A program made the position numbers and the translations under genes. The notes beneath the pieces were generated by a model that had not been told where the DNA came from, did no database searches, and worked only from the letters and a program-made list of their open reading frames with translations. From the NCBI GenBank assembly GCA_002418625.1, contig DIEM01000068.1, positions 121,902 through 157,974 on the forward strand: DNA of 36,073 nucleotides, read 5' to 3'. Within the stretch, counting starts at the first letter, position 1, and every line of letters begins with the position of its first letter. Of this stretch, positions 23,335 through 30,946 are shown in pieces. The stretch comes from Firmicutes bacterium UBA5774. Its GTDB lineage: Bacteria; Bacillota; Clostridia; Peptostreptococcales; Anaerovoracaceae.

Positions 23335-24287
23335 AACATGATGATCGCGAGAACGGGACACTTCGGTGCGCAATATCCGCAAGTCAGGCAGATTTCATGA
23401 TCCACTTCGGCTTTTCCGTTGATATTAATGAAAATCGCATTATTGGGGCAACGCTTCACACATATCCCGCATCCCAGGCAATCGCCCTGATCGATCCTTA
23501 TTTTCTTGTGGCTCGTTTCTGGAATATAATCAGGAGAAAGGGTACCTGACATCATCTCCAGGATCCTGTCGATTTCATAATGGTATCCAAAGCCGATCAT
23601 CATAGATGATATCCCCGGCAAATCCCGGACATACGTGATGGCTTCCCGATAATGGCCTGTCAGGTTGCCGCCGCCGAAAACCTTCATCGCAAACACGCCT
23701 TTTCCTGCCTCGCTGGCTCGACGGATCGCTGCAGCCATGTCTTCCTTCGTACCTGGTCCATCTCCGTGACGGATGCCCATGCTCCTGAAATTGATCAGCG
23801 GAAACAGCACATCGATTGCTTCAATGGAAGCTGCACGCTCAGCCACATCAACATGATGCGTCGATATCCCGATTGCTTTTACATAGCCTTTTGCTTTAGC
23901 TTCCATAAGGTATTCCCAGGCGCCTTGCCGATCATTCCAGTCGCTGCCCGCACGCACTTCATGCATCATAAAGATGTTGATGACGTCTCTGTCCATTTCG
24001 CGTCGTGCCTCCTCGACAGCTGTTTTCATCTCTTCATAGGAAGGATCCAGACATTTTGATGCAATGACCACATCATTTTTAAAGCCTTTGAGAGCTTCTT
24101 TAATGTAAGGATAGGTCTGGTAATATTGCGCGGTATCGATAAAATCAATGCCGCTGTCGAGTGCGTATCGCAGTACCGCAGCGCCTTCGCTGACCGGAAG
24201 GTTCATCTGCCAGGGGCCGATCGTTAATACGCCGAATCCGATCGGAGTGACATATATGTCTGATTTACCCAATTTTACATGCTTCAT
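23331..24287 (-). CDS. Aldo/keto reductase with C-terminal 2[4Fe-4S] ferredoxin domain
   Basis: A 318-residue fusion. Residues 1 to about 255 are an AKR barrel with the full catalytic tetrad: Asp and Tyr in FIDTAQYY, Lys in VIASK, His in FMMHEV. The last 60 residues are a bacterial-type ferredoxin with two cluster motifs, CLGCGICVKRCP and CLTCGYCAPKCP. The flavin-free barrel would use NAD(P)H; the clusters suggest electron exchange with ferredoxin in an anaerobe. Substrate unknown. GAGG lies nine bases before ATG. The gene is convergent with mnmA and shares four bases with it, with no terminator between them. Its promoter region is shared with the divergent DUF4332 gene. Confidence 0.92.
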   Translation of the reverse strand: MKHVKLGKSDIYVTPIGFGVLTIGPWQMNLPVSEGAAVLRYALDSGIDFIDTAQYYQTYPYIKEALKGFKNDVVIASKCLDPSYEEMKTAVEEARREMDRDVINIFMMHEVRAGSDWNDRQGAWEYLMEAKAKGYVKAIGISTHHVDVAERAASIEAIDVLFPLINFRSMGIRHGDGPGTKEDMAAAIRRASEAGKGVFAMKVFGGGNLTGHYREAITYVRDLPGISSMMIGFGYHYEIDRILEMMSGTLSPDYIPETSHKKIRIDQGDCLGCGICVKRCPNNAIFININGKAEVDHEICLTCGYCAPKCPVLAIIMF

Positions 24288-24320
24288 CCTGTTAACCTCG
24301 AATTTAAACTAATGTTAATG

Positions 24321-24349
24321 TTGTTGCTGCCTGACTGTGGTGGTATACT
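24321..24349 (+). promoter_or_regulatory. Promoter for the DUF4332 gene
   Basis: TTGTTG at 24321-24326 and TATACT at 24344-24349 are separated by 17 bases, with TGG just before the -10 making an extended element. The leader would be about 80 bases. Confidence 0.6.
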
Positions 24350-24434
24350 TGTATCGGTTGGACATCCTGTTTGGCATCGTGTCTATCCTTTATTGTAAAC
24401 TATGATAATACTGTATTGCAAGGAGGAACTGGAT

Positions 24435-24839
24435 ATGTCAAAATTGAGCATAATCGAAGGCATTGGTGAAGCGTATGGAAAAAAACTGGATGAAGCCGGG
24501 ATATCTTCTATAGAAGATCTGCTGGAAAAATCAAAATCACCCAAAGGACGGGCCGATCTGGCGAACGCGTCTGCAATTTCGGAAAAACTGATACTGAAAT
24601 GGGCTAATCACGCCGATCTTTTCCGGATCAAGGGCATTGGCGGCGAATATGCCGAACTGCTTGAAATGTCTGGAGTCGATACGGTTCCTGAACTTGCTCA
24701 GCGCAATGCGAAAAATTTACATGCTAAAATGACCGAAATCAATGAATCGAAGAATCTCGTGCGAAAGCTGCCTGCCGAAAGCCAGGTCGATGATTGGATC
24801 AAACAAGCGGCCGTGCTGCCGCGTGTCATTCAATATTAA
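24435..24839 (+). CDS. DUF4332-family helix-hairpin-helix protein
   Basis: A 134-residue cytoplasmic protein with two helix-hairpin-helix-like units: SIIEGIGEAYGKKLDEAGISS (near the start) and FRIKGIGGEYAELLEMSGV (residues 56-75). These GIG turns fit DUF4332, a family related to DNA-binding HhH domains but without an assigned task that I know of. AAGGAGGA seven bases before ATG 24435 fixes the start, although an earlier in-frame ATG exists at 24402. It is a single-gene unit between its own promoter and a terminator. Confidence 0.85.
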   Translation: MSKLSIIEGIGEAYGKKLDEAGISSIEDLLEKSKSPKGRADLANASAISEKLILKWANHADLFRIKGIGGEYAELLEMSGVDTVPELAQRNAKNLHAKMTEINESKNLVRKLPAESQVDDWIKQAAVLPRVIQY

Positions 24840-24871
24840 AGTGAATGAAGAAACAATACAACGATTTGATT

Positions 24872-24914
24872 CAAGAGATCGGCTCAAAAAGCTGGTCTCT
24901 TGTCATTATTTTTT
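24872..24914 (+). terminator. Intrinsic terminator after the DUF4332 gene
   Basis: CAAGAGATC and GGTCTCTTG form a 9-bp stem with one T-G pair around a 13-base loop, followed by TCATTATTTTTT. The MFS start codon is only 15 bases beyond the T-run. Confidence 0.8.
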
Positions 24915-24928
24915 AGTGGAATTATAAT

Positions 24929-26164
24929 ATGAGTGTTTTTAATTATTATCGCGGATTGCCAAAAGCTGTATATATTATTTTCTTTGCCCAGATCATTAAT
25001 AGATTCGGGGATTTTGTCGTACCGTTCCTGACATTGTTTCTGGTTAAAATAATGGGATATTCCTATCAGGAGGCTGGATTGGCAGCGATGCTTGCGTCTC
25101 TTGCGACGATCCCGGGCTCGTTTGCCGGCGGCAAGATTGCGGATCATATCGGCAGAAAAACGACTTATTGCATATTTCAGTCCGCTGCAGGCATTTCACT
25201 TTTACTATGTGTGTTCTTCAACGAATCAGTCACAATCGTAGTATTGATTTGTGTTTCATCTTTCTTGAACGGAGGGGTCAAGCCAATATTTTCAGCTATA
25301 ATTGCTGACGTTCTGCCTTCAGACAAACGTCAGCAGGGTTATTCACTGTCATATCTGGGCATCAATATAGGCGTGGCGTTGGGACCCGTCGTCGCCGGAT
25401 TCCTATTCAATAACTATTTGCCGCTGATATTCATCGGCGATTCTGTGACCTCATTCCTGGCTGTAGCTCTAATGATGCGCCACATTAAGGAATCGCTTCC
25501 AGGCCATGATTCCGACCAATCAGGCAGCGAGCACGAACGCAGGGAGAACGGCACACTGCTCAAGGTATTGTTCAGGCGTCCGCGAATACTTGCCTATATG
25601 ATCATCAATCTATTTTTTAGCGCTGTCTATGCCCAGCATGTTTTCGGCCTTCCGATCGTTTTAAATGATATTTTCGGCCCTGATGGGCCCAGGTATTATG
25701 GATCGGTGATGAGTTTCAACGCCGTAACGGTTCTTATAATTACCTTATTCATCACTCGGGCAACACATAAATGGCATCCGCTGGCCGCTGTAACACTGGC
25801 AGGCATTTTATACGCAGCCGGTTTCGGCATGATAGGACTGATTGAAGACATTTCCATGTTCTTTTTATCGACTTTCATCTGGACAATAGGGGAGATCCTC
25901 ATTGTCACCAATTCGGGCGTATTTATTGCGAATTACGCTCCGCAAAATTTTCGCGCACGTTTCAATGCGGTTATGTCACTAAGCTGGTATGGAGGTGCCA
26001 TACTCGGAACAGCTGCCATGGGAACGGTGATGGATGCGATCGGAATCAGGGGCGTATGGCTGTTCATATTTATATTCGGCCTGTGCGGTGCGGCAGGCAT
26101 GCATTTGCTGAAGCTCCGAATGATTTCGGACAGAAAAGACGATATCGAGGTCATTGACACTTAG
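24929..26164 (+). CDS. Major facilitator superfamily transporter
   Basis: A 411-residue membrane protein with about twelve hydrophobic helices and a polar central loop (about residues 188-210, rich in Ser, Glu, Arg) between the two six-helix halves. The loop 2-3 signature GGKIADHIGRKTT is the MFS motif A of proton antiporters, and SYLGINIGVALGPVVAGFL resembles the motif C of drug exporters. Substrate is unknown; a multidrug exporter is the best guess. Its ribosome binding site (AGTGGA) is weak and no clear promoter lies after the upstream terminator, so expression may be low. The -35 of the alaS leader promoter lies within its last codons. Confidence 0.85.
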   Translation: MSVFNYYRGLPKAVYIIFFAQIINRFGDFVVPFLTLFLVKIMGYSYQEAGLAAMLASLATIPGSFAGGKIADHIGRKTTYCIFQSAAGISLLLCVFFNESVTIVVLICVSSFLNGGVKPIFSAIIADVLPSDKRQQGYSLSYLGINIGVALGPVVAGFLFNNYLPLIFIGDSVTSFLAVALMMRHIKESLPGHDSDQSGSEHERRENGTLLKVLFRRPRILAYMIINLFFSAVYAQHVFGLPIVLNDIFGPDGPRYYGSVMSFNAVTVLIITLFITRATHKWHPLAAVTLAGILYAAGFGMIGLIEDISMFFLSTFIWTIGEILIVTNSGVFIANYAPQNFRARFNAVMSLSWYGGAILGTAAMGTVMDAIGIRGVWLFIFIFGLCGAAGMHLLKLRMISDRKDDIEVIDT

Positions 26165-26182
26165 TTCGATTTAGATTATAAT
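26154..26182 (+). promoter_or_regulatory. Consensus promoter of the alaS T-box transcript
   Basis: TTGACA (26154-26159) and TATAAT (26177-26182) are perfect hexamers with a 17-base spacer. The -35 lies inside the 3' end of the MFS gene. Transcription would begin near 26190. Confidence 0.92.
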
Positions 26183-26189
26183 CACTCTA

Positions 26190-26430
26190 GTTTGAATACA
26201 ATAATACAGTGATAAAGAATAGTACGCGGAACGACAAGTTCAATAGAGAGGAAGGTGATGGTGGAAACCTTCCGGACAAAGTCCGCGGAAGCCGCTTTTG
26301 AGTTTTCCGGATGAGCCTGTCATGTTAGTCCGGAACGGCTAGGCACCGTTAGATGCAATGAGAGACCGTTTGGTAAGTAGGGTGGTACCGCGAGTAGAAC
26401 TCGTCCCTATATAAGGAACGGGTTTTTTGT
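26190..26430 (+). promoter_or_regulatory. T-box riboswitch, alanine-specific
   Basis: The T-box core AGGGTGGTACCGCG is at 26379-26392. Its TGGT bulge would pair with the ACCA end of uncharged tRNA-Ala. Stem I includes AGAGAGG, a distal hairpin GGAAGG/CCTTCC, and a specifier region GGAA-GCC-GCTTTTGAG with the alanine codon GCC at 26291-26293. A terminator stem (AACTCGT with ACGGGTT and flanking pairs) at 26398-26424 is followed by TTTTTTG. Uncharged tRNA-Ala would stabilise the antiterminator and switch on alaS. Confidence 0.95.
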
Positions 26431-26461
26431 TTTTTGACTATTAATATGATGGAGGATAGTA

Positions 26462-29080
26462 ATGGAAAAAATTGGATTGAATGAATTGCGAAATATGTTC
26501 AGGGAGTTTTATATTGGAAAGGATCACTATCCTCAGAAAAGCTTCTCCCTGATACCGGAGAAGGATAAAAGCCTGCTGCTCATCAATTCTGGAATGGCGC
26601 CCCTAAAGCCTTTTTTTGCCGGCACAGAGACGCCGCCGAGCAAAAGGATGACCACATGCCAGAAGTGTATCAGGACCGGTGATATAGACAATGTCGGGAT
26701 CACAGCGCGTCATGCTACATTTTTTGAAATGCTCGGCAGTTTTTCTTTTGGCGACTACTTCAAGAAAGAATCCATCGAATGGGGCTGGGAGTTCATAACA
26801 AAGGTTCTGCAGATGCCTGAAGACCGCATATGGGCAAGCATCTATGAAAAAGATGACGAAGCACATGATTTGTGGCGGAAGATGATCGGCATGCCCGAGG
26901 AGCGTATCGTCAGGCTGGGCAAGGATGACAACTTCTGGGAAATCGGAATAGGCCCCTGCGGCCCATGCTCGGAGCTTTATTACGACCGTGGTGAAAAATA
27001 TGGCTGCGATAATCCTGATTGCAAGCCCGGCTGCGATTGCGACCGATATGTGGAATTCTGGAATCATGTATTCACTCAGTACAATAGGGATGAAGCCGGC
27101 AATTACACGCCATTGCCAAATCCAAATATCGATACCGGGATGGGACTCGAAAGATTAGCGTGCATCATGCAATCTGTCGATTCTATTTTTGAAATAGATA
27201 CGATCAAATATATCCTGGATACAGTTGTCGGACTTTCCGGCATCGACTATAGATCAAGCGCTGCTCCTTCCGATATTTCAATCAGGATCATAACAGACCA
27301 TATTAGATCCGTGACCTTTATGATATGCGATGGAGTACTGCCAAGCAATGAAGGCAGGGGATACGTCCTGAGAAGGCTTTTGCGGCGTGCGGCGCGACAT
27401 GGCCGCATGATCGGCATCAATGGAAGTTTCCTCGCAGCGTTGTCGGAAAAGGTCATCGAAATTTCAAGGGCTGCTTATCCTGAGCTTTCAGAGAAGGAAA
27501 GCTATATCAGAAAGATCCTGACCATCGAAGAAGAAAAATTCAACGAAACCATCGACCAGGGCATGCATATTCTAGAAGAATACATGGAAGAATTGAAAAA
27601 TGAAGAAATTCAAACATTGTCGGGAGAAAAGGCCTTTAAATTATATGATACCTACGGTTTTCCTGTCGAACTGACTGCCGAAATCCTAACCGAAAAGAAT
27701 TACGGTCTCGATCTTGATGGCTTTGAGGCGCATATGGCGCACCAGAAGGAATTGGCACGTTCAGCCAGAAAAGCAGATACGGACGCAGGCTGGGCTGAAG
27801 AAGCAGTTGATTATTCAGCATTTGGTGCTACGGTATTTACGGGTTACGACAACCTGGAACAGGGCGGGATCATTATTGGCATCATCAAAGGCGGCTTCAG
27901 TGTTAAAAGTGCAAAGTCCGGCGACAAAGTCAGGATCATTCTTGACAAGACATCGTTTTATGCTGAAAGCGGGGGACAGACAGCCGATTCCGGTACTATT
28001 CAAGTATCCGGCTCCTTGATTCCGGTAAACGATTGCATCAAGATCAAGGATGTATTTTTACATGATGCGACTTTGAATACAGATATAGCGATCGGAATGC
28101 CTGCCTATGCTTCAGTCGATAAAGTCAAACGCCATTCCACTGCCCGAAATCATACCGCCACCCATATTCTCCACAAAGCGCTCAAGCAAATTGCGGGACA
28201 ACATGTCGAACAGGCAGGCTCAATGGTATCGCCGGACCGCCTTCGCTTCGATTTCAAACACTTTGAAGCGTTGTCCAGAAGCGATATTTCGGCAATCGAA
28301 AAAATTGTGAATCAGGCAATCAATGAATTCATGCCGGTAACGACGATAGAATCCGATATGGAAACAGCGGTGCAAAACGGGGCGACGGCATTGTTCGGCG
28401 AAAAATACCAGAACAGGGTACGCGTCGTGTCGGTTGGAGATTTCAGCAAAGAACTGTGCGGCGGGACACATGTTGCCAATTCCGGCCAGATAGGAGCCTT
28501 CCATATTCTGAGCGAATCTGGAGTTGCGGCAGGTATAAGACGCATAGAGGCTCTGACTGGGTCCGGTATCTATCAGGCGCTGCTTGCTTCGGATGATGTA
28601 TGCGCAAAGGCAGGCGAAATTCTTAAAGCCAATCCGGCCAATCTTCTAACAAGGCTTGAATCTCTCGCGGAAGATCATAGGGAACTAAAAAAAGAACTGG
28701 ATGAGCTTAAAAAAATATCCCTGAAAAGTGTCAGCGAGGATATAATGAAGGAAGCGCGTGATGTCAAGGGAATCAACTTCATCGCTAAAAAATTCGAGAA
28801 TATTGATGCTAATGAATTAAGAAGCCTTACCGATGATATCAAGGCGAAAAATAAAAATGTCTTTATCGTCTTTGCAACTGTATCTGAAGGAAAAGTGACC
28901 TTCATAACCACTCTCAGCGACGATCTGCTGGACAAAGGCTATCACGCTGGCAATATGATCAAGAAAATCGCAGCAGCTGCGGGAGGCAGTGGAGGAGGCA
29001 AAGCAGATATGGCACAGGCCGGCGCAAAAGATCCCGAAATGATCGACACGGCATTTCAGGTCGCCGAAGAATTGCTGTAG
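26462..29080 (+). CDS. alaS: Alanyl-tRNA synthetase
   Basis: An 872-residue class II synthetase that charges tRNA-Ala. The N-terminal catalytic core holds RHATFFEMLGSFSFGDYFK (motif 2 region) and GMGLERLACIMQ (motif 3 region). The editing domain has the zinc motif HTATHILH and, further on, CGGTHVANSGQIG. The C-terminal dimerisation domain ends with GGGKADMAQAGAKD, as in other AlaRS. Length is normal. GGAGGATAGTA precedes ATG 26462. Expression is under the alanine T-box just upstream. ireB and ruvX follow, a conserved Firmicutes order. Confidence 0.98.
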   Translation: MEKIGLNELRNMFREFYIGKDHYPQKSFSLIPEKDKSLLLINSGMAPLKPFFAGTETPPSKRMTTCQKCIRTGDIDNVGITARHATFFEMLGSFSFGDYFKKESIEWGWEFITKVLQMPEDRIWASIYEKDDEAHDLWRKMIGMPEERIVRLGKDDNFWEIGIGPCGPCSELYYDRGEKYGCDNPDCKPGCDCDRYVEFWNHVFTQYNRDEAGNYTPLPNPNIDTGMGLERLACIMQSVDSIFEIDTIKYILDTVVGLSGIDYRSSAAPSDISIRIITDHIRSVTFMICDGVLPSNEGRGYVLRRLLRRAARHGRMIGINGSFLAALSEKVIEISRAAYPELSEKESYIRKILTIEEEKFNETIDQGMHILEEYMEELKNEEIQTLSGEKAFKLYDTYGFPVELTAEILTEKNYGLDLDGFEAHMAHQKELARSARKADTDAGWAEEAVDYSAFGATVFTGYDNLEQGGIIIGIIKGGFSVKSAKSGDKVRIILDKTSFYAESGGQTADSGTIQVSGSLIPVNDCIKIKDVFLHDATLNTDIAIGMPAYASVDKVKRHSTARNHTATHILHKALKQIAGQHVEQAGSMVSPDRLRFDFKHFEALSRSDISAIEKIVNQAINEFMPVTTIESDMETAVQNGATALFGEKYQNRVRVVSVGDFSKELCGGTHVANSGQIGAFHILSESGVAAGIRRIEALTGSGIYQALLASDDVCAKAGEILKANPANLLTRLESLAEDHRELKKELDELKKISLKSVSEDIMKEARDVKGINFIAKKFENIDANELRSLTDDIKAKNKNVFIVFATVSEGKVTFITTLSDDLLDKGYHAGNMIKKIAAAAGGSGGGKADMAQAGAKDPEMIDTAFQVAEELL

Positions 29081-29096
29081 ATCCGGATGATTTTGC

Positions 29097-29125
29097 TTGT
29101 ATATAGATGCGATATTTTGTATAAT
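29097..29125 (+). promoter_or_regulatory. Promoter for ireB
   Basis: TTGTAT (29097-29102) and TATAAT (29120-29125) are 17 bases apart, about 30 bases before the ireB start. It lets ireB be expressed apart from the T-box transcript. Confidence 0.65.
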
Positions 29126-29156
29126 AATCACAATATAGAAGAAAGGCTGTGATAAG

Positions 29157-29408
29157 ATGGAAAGAAACACGATTTTATTTACCAATCCGGAGAAAGAAGC
29201 GACCAGGACAACCGAGGATATACTCAGGACCGTTTATAATGCGCTTGAAGAAAAAGGGTACAATTCCATCGATCAGATGGTCGGCTATATTTTATCCGGG
29301 GATCCTTCCTATATCACAAGTTATGGAAATGCTCGGAATCTGATACGGCACGTCGAGAGAGACGAGCTGGTCGAAGAATTGCTAAAATCATTTTTAGATA
29401 AAAAATAA
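29157..29408 (+). CDS. ireB: IreB family regulatory phosphoprotein (UPF0297)
   Basis: An 83-residue protein with the conserved family sequence: a threonine-rich N-terminus (ATRTTEDIL), VYNALEEKGYN, DQMVGYILSGDPSYITSY and HVERDELVEELLK. In Enterococcus, IreB is phosphorylated by the IreK Ser/Thr kinase on N-terminal threonines and affects cephalosporin resistance; two adjacent threonines are present here. GAAAGGC precedes ATG 29157. It sits between alaS and ruvX, the usual Firmicutes location. Confidence 0.95.
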   Translation: MERNTILFTNPEKEATRTTEDILRTVYNALEEKGYNSIDQMVGYILSGDPSYITSYGNARNLIRHVERDELVEELLKSFLDKK

Positions 29409-29410
29409 CC

Positions 29411-29440
29411 AATGCGGACAATAGTCCGCATTTACTTTGT
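29411..29440 (+). terminator. Hairpin after ireB, probable terminator
   Basis: AATGCGGAC and GTCCGCATT form a perfect 9-bp stem with loop AATA, followed by TACTTTGT. The T-run is weak, so termination may be partial. ruvX starts 90 bases further on, behind an AT-rich stretch with several weak -10-like sequences. Confidence 0.65.
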
Positions 29441-29530
29441 GTTATGCAATGTGTTATACAATAATTATATTATGTATACAATTGAATTCGTATATTGTTT
29501 TATACGGATCGGATATGGAAGTGAAAAGAT

Positions 29531-29998
29531 ATGCTATTAAAAGCAATTGGACTCGACGTCGGAGATAAGACAATAGGCATTGCAATAAGCGATGATTTGA
29601 TGTATACGGCCCAGGGTCATAAAACAATAGAACGTATAGGTATAAGAAAAGATGCCGACAAAGTGCTTGATTTGGTGAAAGAGTACAACTGTCAGACGAT
29701 CGTCGTCGGGCTGCCGCTTAAACTGGATGGAAGTGATAGCCCTCAGACAATAAAAGTTCGAGAATTTCGAACAATGCTGGAAAACAAAATCAAAAGCACG
29801 GGTCTGAAAAATATCGAAATCGTTTTCCAGGATGAAAGACTGACAACAGTCATGGCTGAAAAAGTTCTTATAGCAGCAGATGTCAGCAGAAAAAACAGAA
29901 AAGCCGTGATCGATAAACAGGCGGCAATTTTGATACTTCAAAGTTATCTTGACCGACAGGCATTTATAAAACGACAGCAAGCCGACAATGAGGAATAG
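29531..29998 (+). CDS. ruvX: RuvX/YqgF family RNase H-fold nuclease
   Basis: A 155-residue protein of the YqgF family, linked to Holliday junction resolution and to 5' maturation of 16S rRNA. The RNase H-like fold shows in AIGLDVGDKTIGIAIS (first acidic strand, Asp9), IVVGLPLKLDGSDS, and FQDERLTTVMAE with the second acidic residues. The length is a little above the usual 140 owing to a lysine/arginine-rich tail. GTGAAAAG precedes ATG 29531. In many Clostridia a DUF1292 gene and a Fur regulator come next; here the operon stops and a 513-base non-coding stretch follows. Confidence 0.94.
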   Translation: MLLKAIGLDVGDKTIGIAISDDLMYTAQGHKTIERIGIRKDADKVLDLVKEYNCQTIVVGLPLKLDGSDSPQTIKVREFRTMLENKIKSTGLKNIEIVFQDERLTTVMAEKVLIAADVSRKNRKAVIDKQAAILILQSYLDRQAFIKRQQADNEE

Positions 29999-30020
29999 TG
30001 GGTCGAATGGTTTGATTTGA

Positions 30021-30170
30021 AAAGTAGGGAACCAGCGATAAGATACTTGATGTAAAATGTCACATCTATTCCTAAAATGTATATTTTGGGAATAGATGTA
30101 AAGGATCTGCTGATTTGCTGGGATTCCTTTATAAATCAGCGTTTTCGGCCGCTTCTGCAGCCTTTTTTTA
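30021..30170 (+). ncRNA. Candidate structured RNA downstream of ruvX
   Basis: Three nested elements occur in order. An outer stem pairs 30026-30036 with 30117-30129 (11 bp, one G-T pair, a two-base bulge). Inside it lies a 17-bp hairpin, 30062-30078 with 30083-30099, one T-G pair and loop GTAT. A short terminator (GGCCGC, loop TTCT, GCAGCC; 30147-30162) is followed by seven T. An alternative stem GCTGATTT/AAATCAGC (30109-30116 with 30133-30140) conflicts with the outer stem, giving either a switch or a pseudoknot. No reading frame is present and no clear promoter precedes it, so it could be a separate small RNA or the ruvX 3' end. I do not recognise a named RNA family. Confidence 0.4.
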
Positions 30171-30511
30171 AAAATTAAAGAATATGCATTATTGATTATA
30201 TTTTATGTTCTTTCATTTACTGCTCTAAGATCTTTAAATGATTTTCGTTGTGCCAAATTTATTTGACATTCACATCCGATGTATCATCTTATAATTATTG
30301 ATTATCAATTAGGCTGTACTCAATGACCAGTATTTTTTTATTTTTTTGATCACGACCAGTTTTTCGGCCGATTTCTATATTAATTTGTCATAATCTATCT
30401 ATAAATGTTGCAATTCCAACGTTTATAGATACTGAGGCTCAAATTTGCCCTATAAGCGTTTTTTTTTGATGCGGTAAGGTGTTTGTACCTGCGTAAAACG
30501 CCGGAATTCTA
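30171..30511. other. Gene-free AT-rich intergenic stretch
   Basis: No coding frame is supported here. Contents: TTGACA at 30263 and TATAAT at 30290 (21-base spacing, too wide for a standard promoter), an odd palindrome ATTGAT-T-ATCAAT at 30297-30309 that partly resembles a Fur site, two GACCAGT copies at 30324 and 30354 flanking T-runs, and the hairpin at 30397-30430. It lies between the ends of two convergent transcripts. Confidence 0.6.
30397..30430. repeat. 14-bp inverted repeat (hairpin)
   Basis: ATCTATAAATGTTG and CAACGTTTATAGAT pair over 14 bp with a single T-G pair and a six-base loop CAATTC. Neither strand has a T-run directly after it, so it is not a typical terminator. It is about 80 bases beyond the end of the YneA-like gene. 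Confidence 0.75.
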
Positions 30512-30814
30512 TTACAAGCTTTGAGGTATCAAAATAACTTGTCCCGGGTAGAGTTCATCTGCTCTGATTTCATTCAAGCTGTATATTTCACGAACAACTT
30601 TTCGTGTATCGATATTGATCGGGCCAAATTCCCGGGCAAGCTCCCATATAGTATCGCCATATTCGACCTGGATCTGAGCATAGGCAGTTTTCGTCAAACT
30701 CTCAGCCTGATTGAAGCCAATGAGAATATTTGAAATAATCATTCCCATAAGTATAGTTAGTGTAAGGAACATTGTGAATCTGAATCGATTCCTGATTTTA
30801 TACTTTCTGATCAT
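30512..30814 (-). CDS. yneA: YneA-like LysM protein, probable SOS cell-division inhibitor
   Basis: A 100-residue protein with a basic N-terminus (MIRKYKIRNRFR), one membrane helix or uncleaved signal (about residues 13-33), and a C-terminal LysM domain (VEYGDTIWELAREFG through DELYPGQVILIPQ). This is the architecture of YneA, which delays septation during the SOS response in Bacillus. The frame extends to a TTG at 30835, but AGGGAGGA seven bases before the ATG at 30814 favours the shorter form. Three LexA boxes cover its promoter, which strongly supports the SOS role. lexA itself, usually nearby, is not in the window. Confidence 0.87.
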   Translation of the reverse strand: MIRKYKIRNRFRFTMFLTLTILMGMIISNILIGFNQAESLTKTAYAQIQVEYGDTIWELAREFGPINIDTRKVVREIYSLNEIRADELYPGQVILIPQSL

Positions 30815-30841
30815 TCTCCATTCCTCCCTGTCCAAATTAAT

Positions 30842-30855
30842 AGAACGCTTGTTCT
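30842..30855. promoter_or_regulatory. LexA (DinR) box 1, at the yneA start site
   Basis: AGAACGCTTGTTCT contains GAAC-N4-GTTC, the Gram-positive SOS box. It lies over the expected transcription start, just downstream of the -10. Confidence 0.85.
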
Positions 30856-30861
30856 TTTATG

Positions 30862-30890
30862 ATCATAACAGAACGCGCGTTCTATGTAAA
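30862..30890 (-). promoter_or_regulatory. SOS-controlled promoter of the yneA-like gene
   Basis: Minus-strand TTTACA (30885-30890) and TATGAT (30862-30867) are separated by 17 bases. The spacer contains the entire second LexA box, so bound LexA would block polymerase directly. Confidence 0.8.
30870..30883. promoter_or_regulatory. LexA (DinR) box 2, between -35 and -10
   Basis: AGAACGCGCGTTCT is a perfect 14-base palindrome with GAAC-N4-GTTC, located inside the 17-base promoter spacer. Confidence 0.92.
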
Positions 30891-30898
30891 GAGGTTTG

Positions 30899-30912
30899 CG
30901 AACAATTGTTCG
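30899..30912. promoter_or_regulatory. LexA (DinR) box 3, upstream of -35
   Basis: CGAACAATTGTTCG is a perfect palindrome matching the CGAAC-N4-GTTC Bacillus-type consensus. Its centre is 29 bases from that of box 2, which is 28 bases from box 1. Confidence 0.92.
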
Positions 30913-30946
30913 ATTTTATTTTAATCCGGAATCTGCATGTTCACAA

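Noticed and set aside
26229..26241. GAAC and GTTC inside the T-box, resembling a LexA box.
   Set aside because: The spacer is five bases rather than four and the sequence is part of the stem I region of the T-box.
30263..30295. TTGACA followed by TATAAT as a plus-strand promoter.
   Set aside because: The spacer is 21 bases, too long for a normal sigma-A promoter, and there is no gene downstream on that strand.
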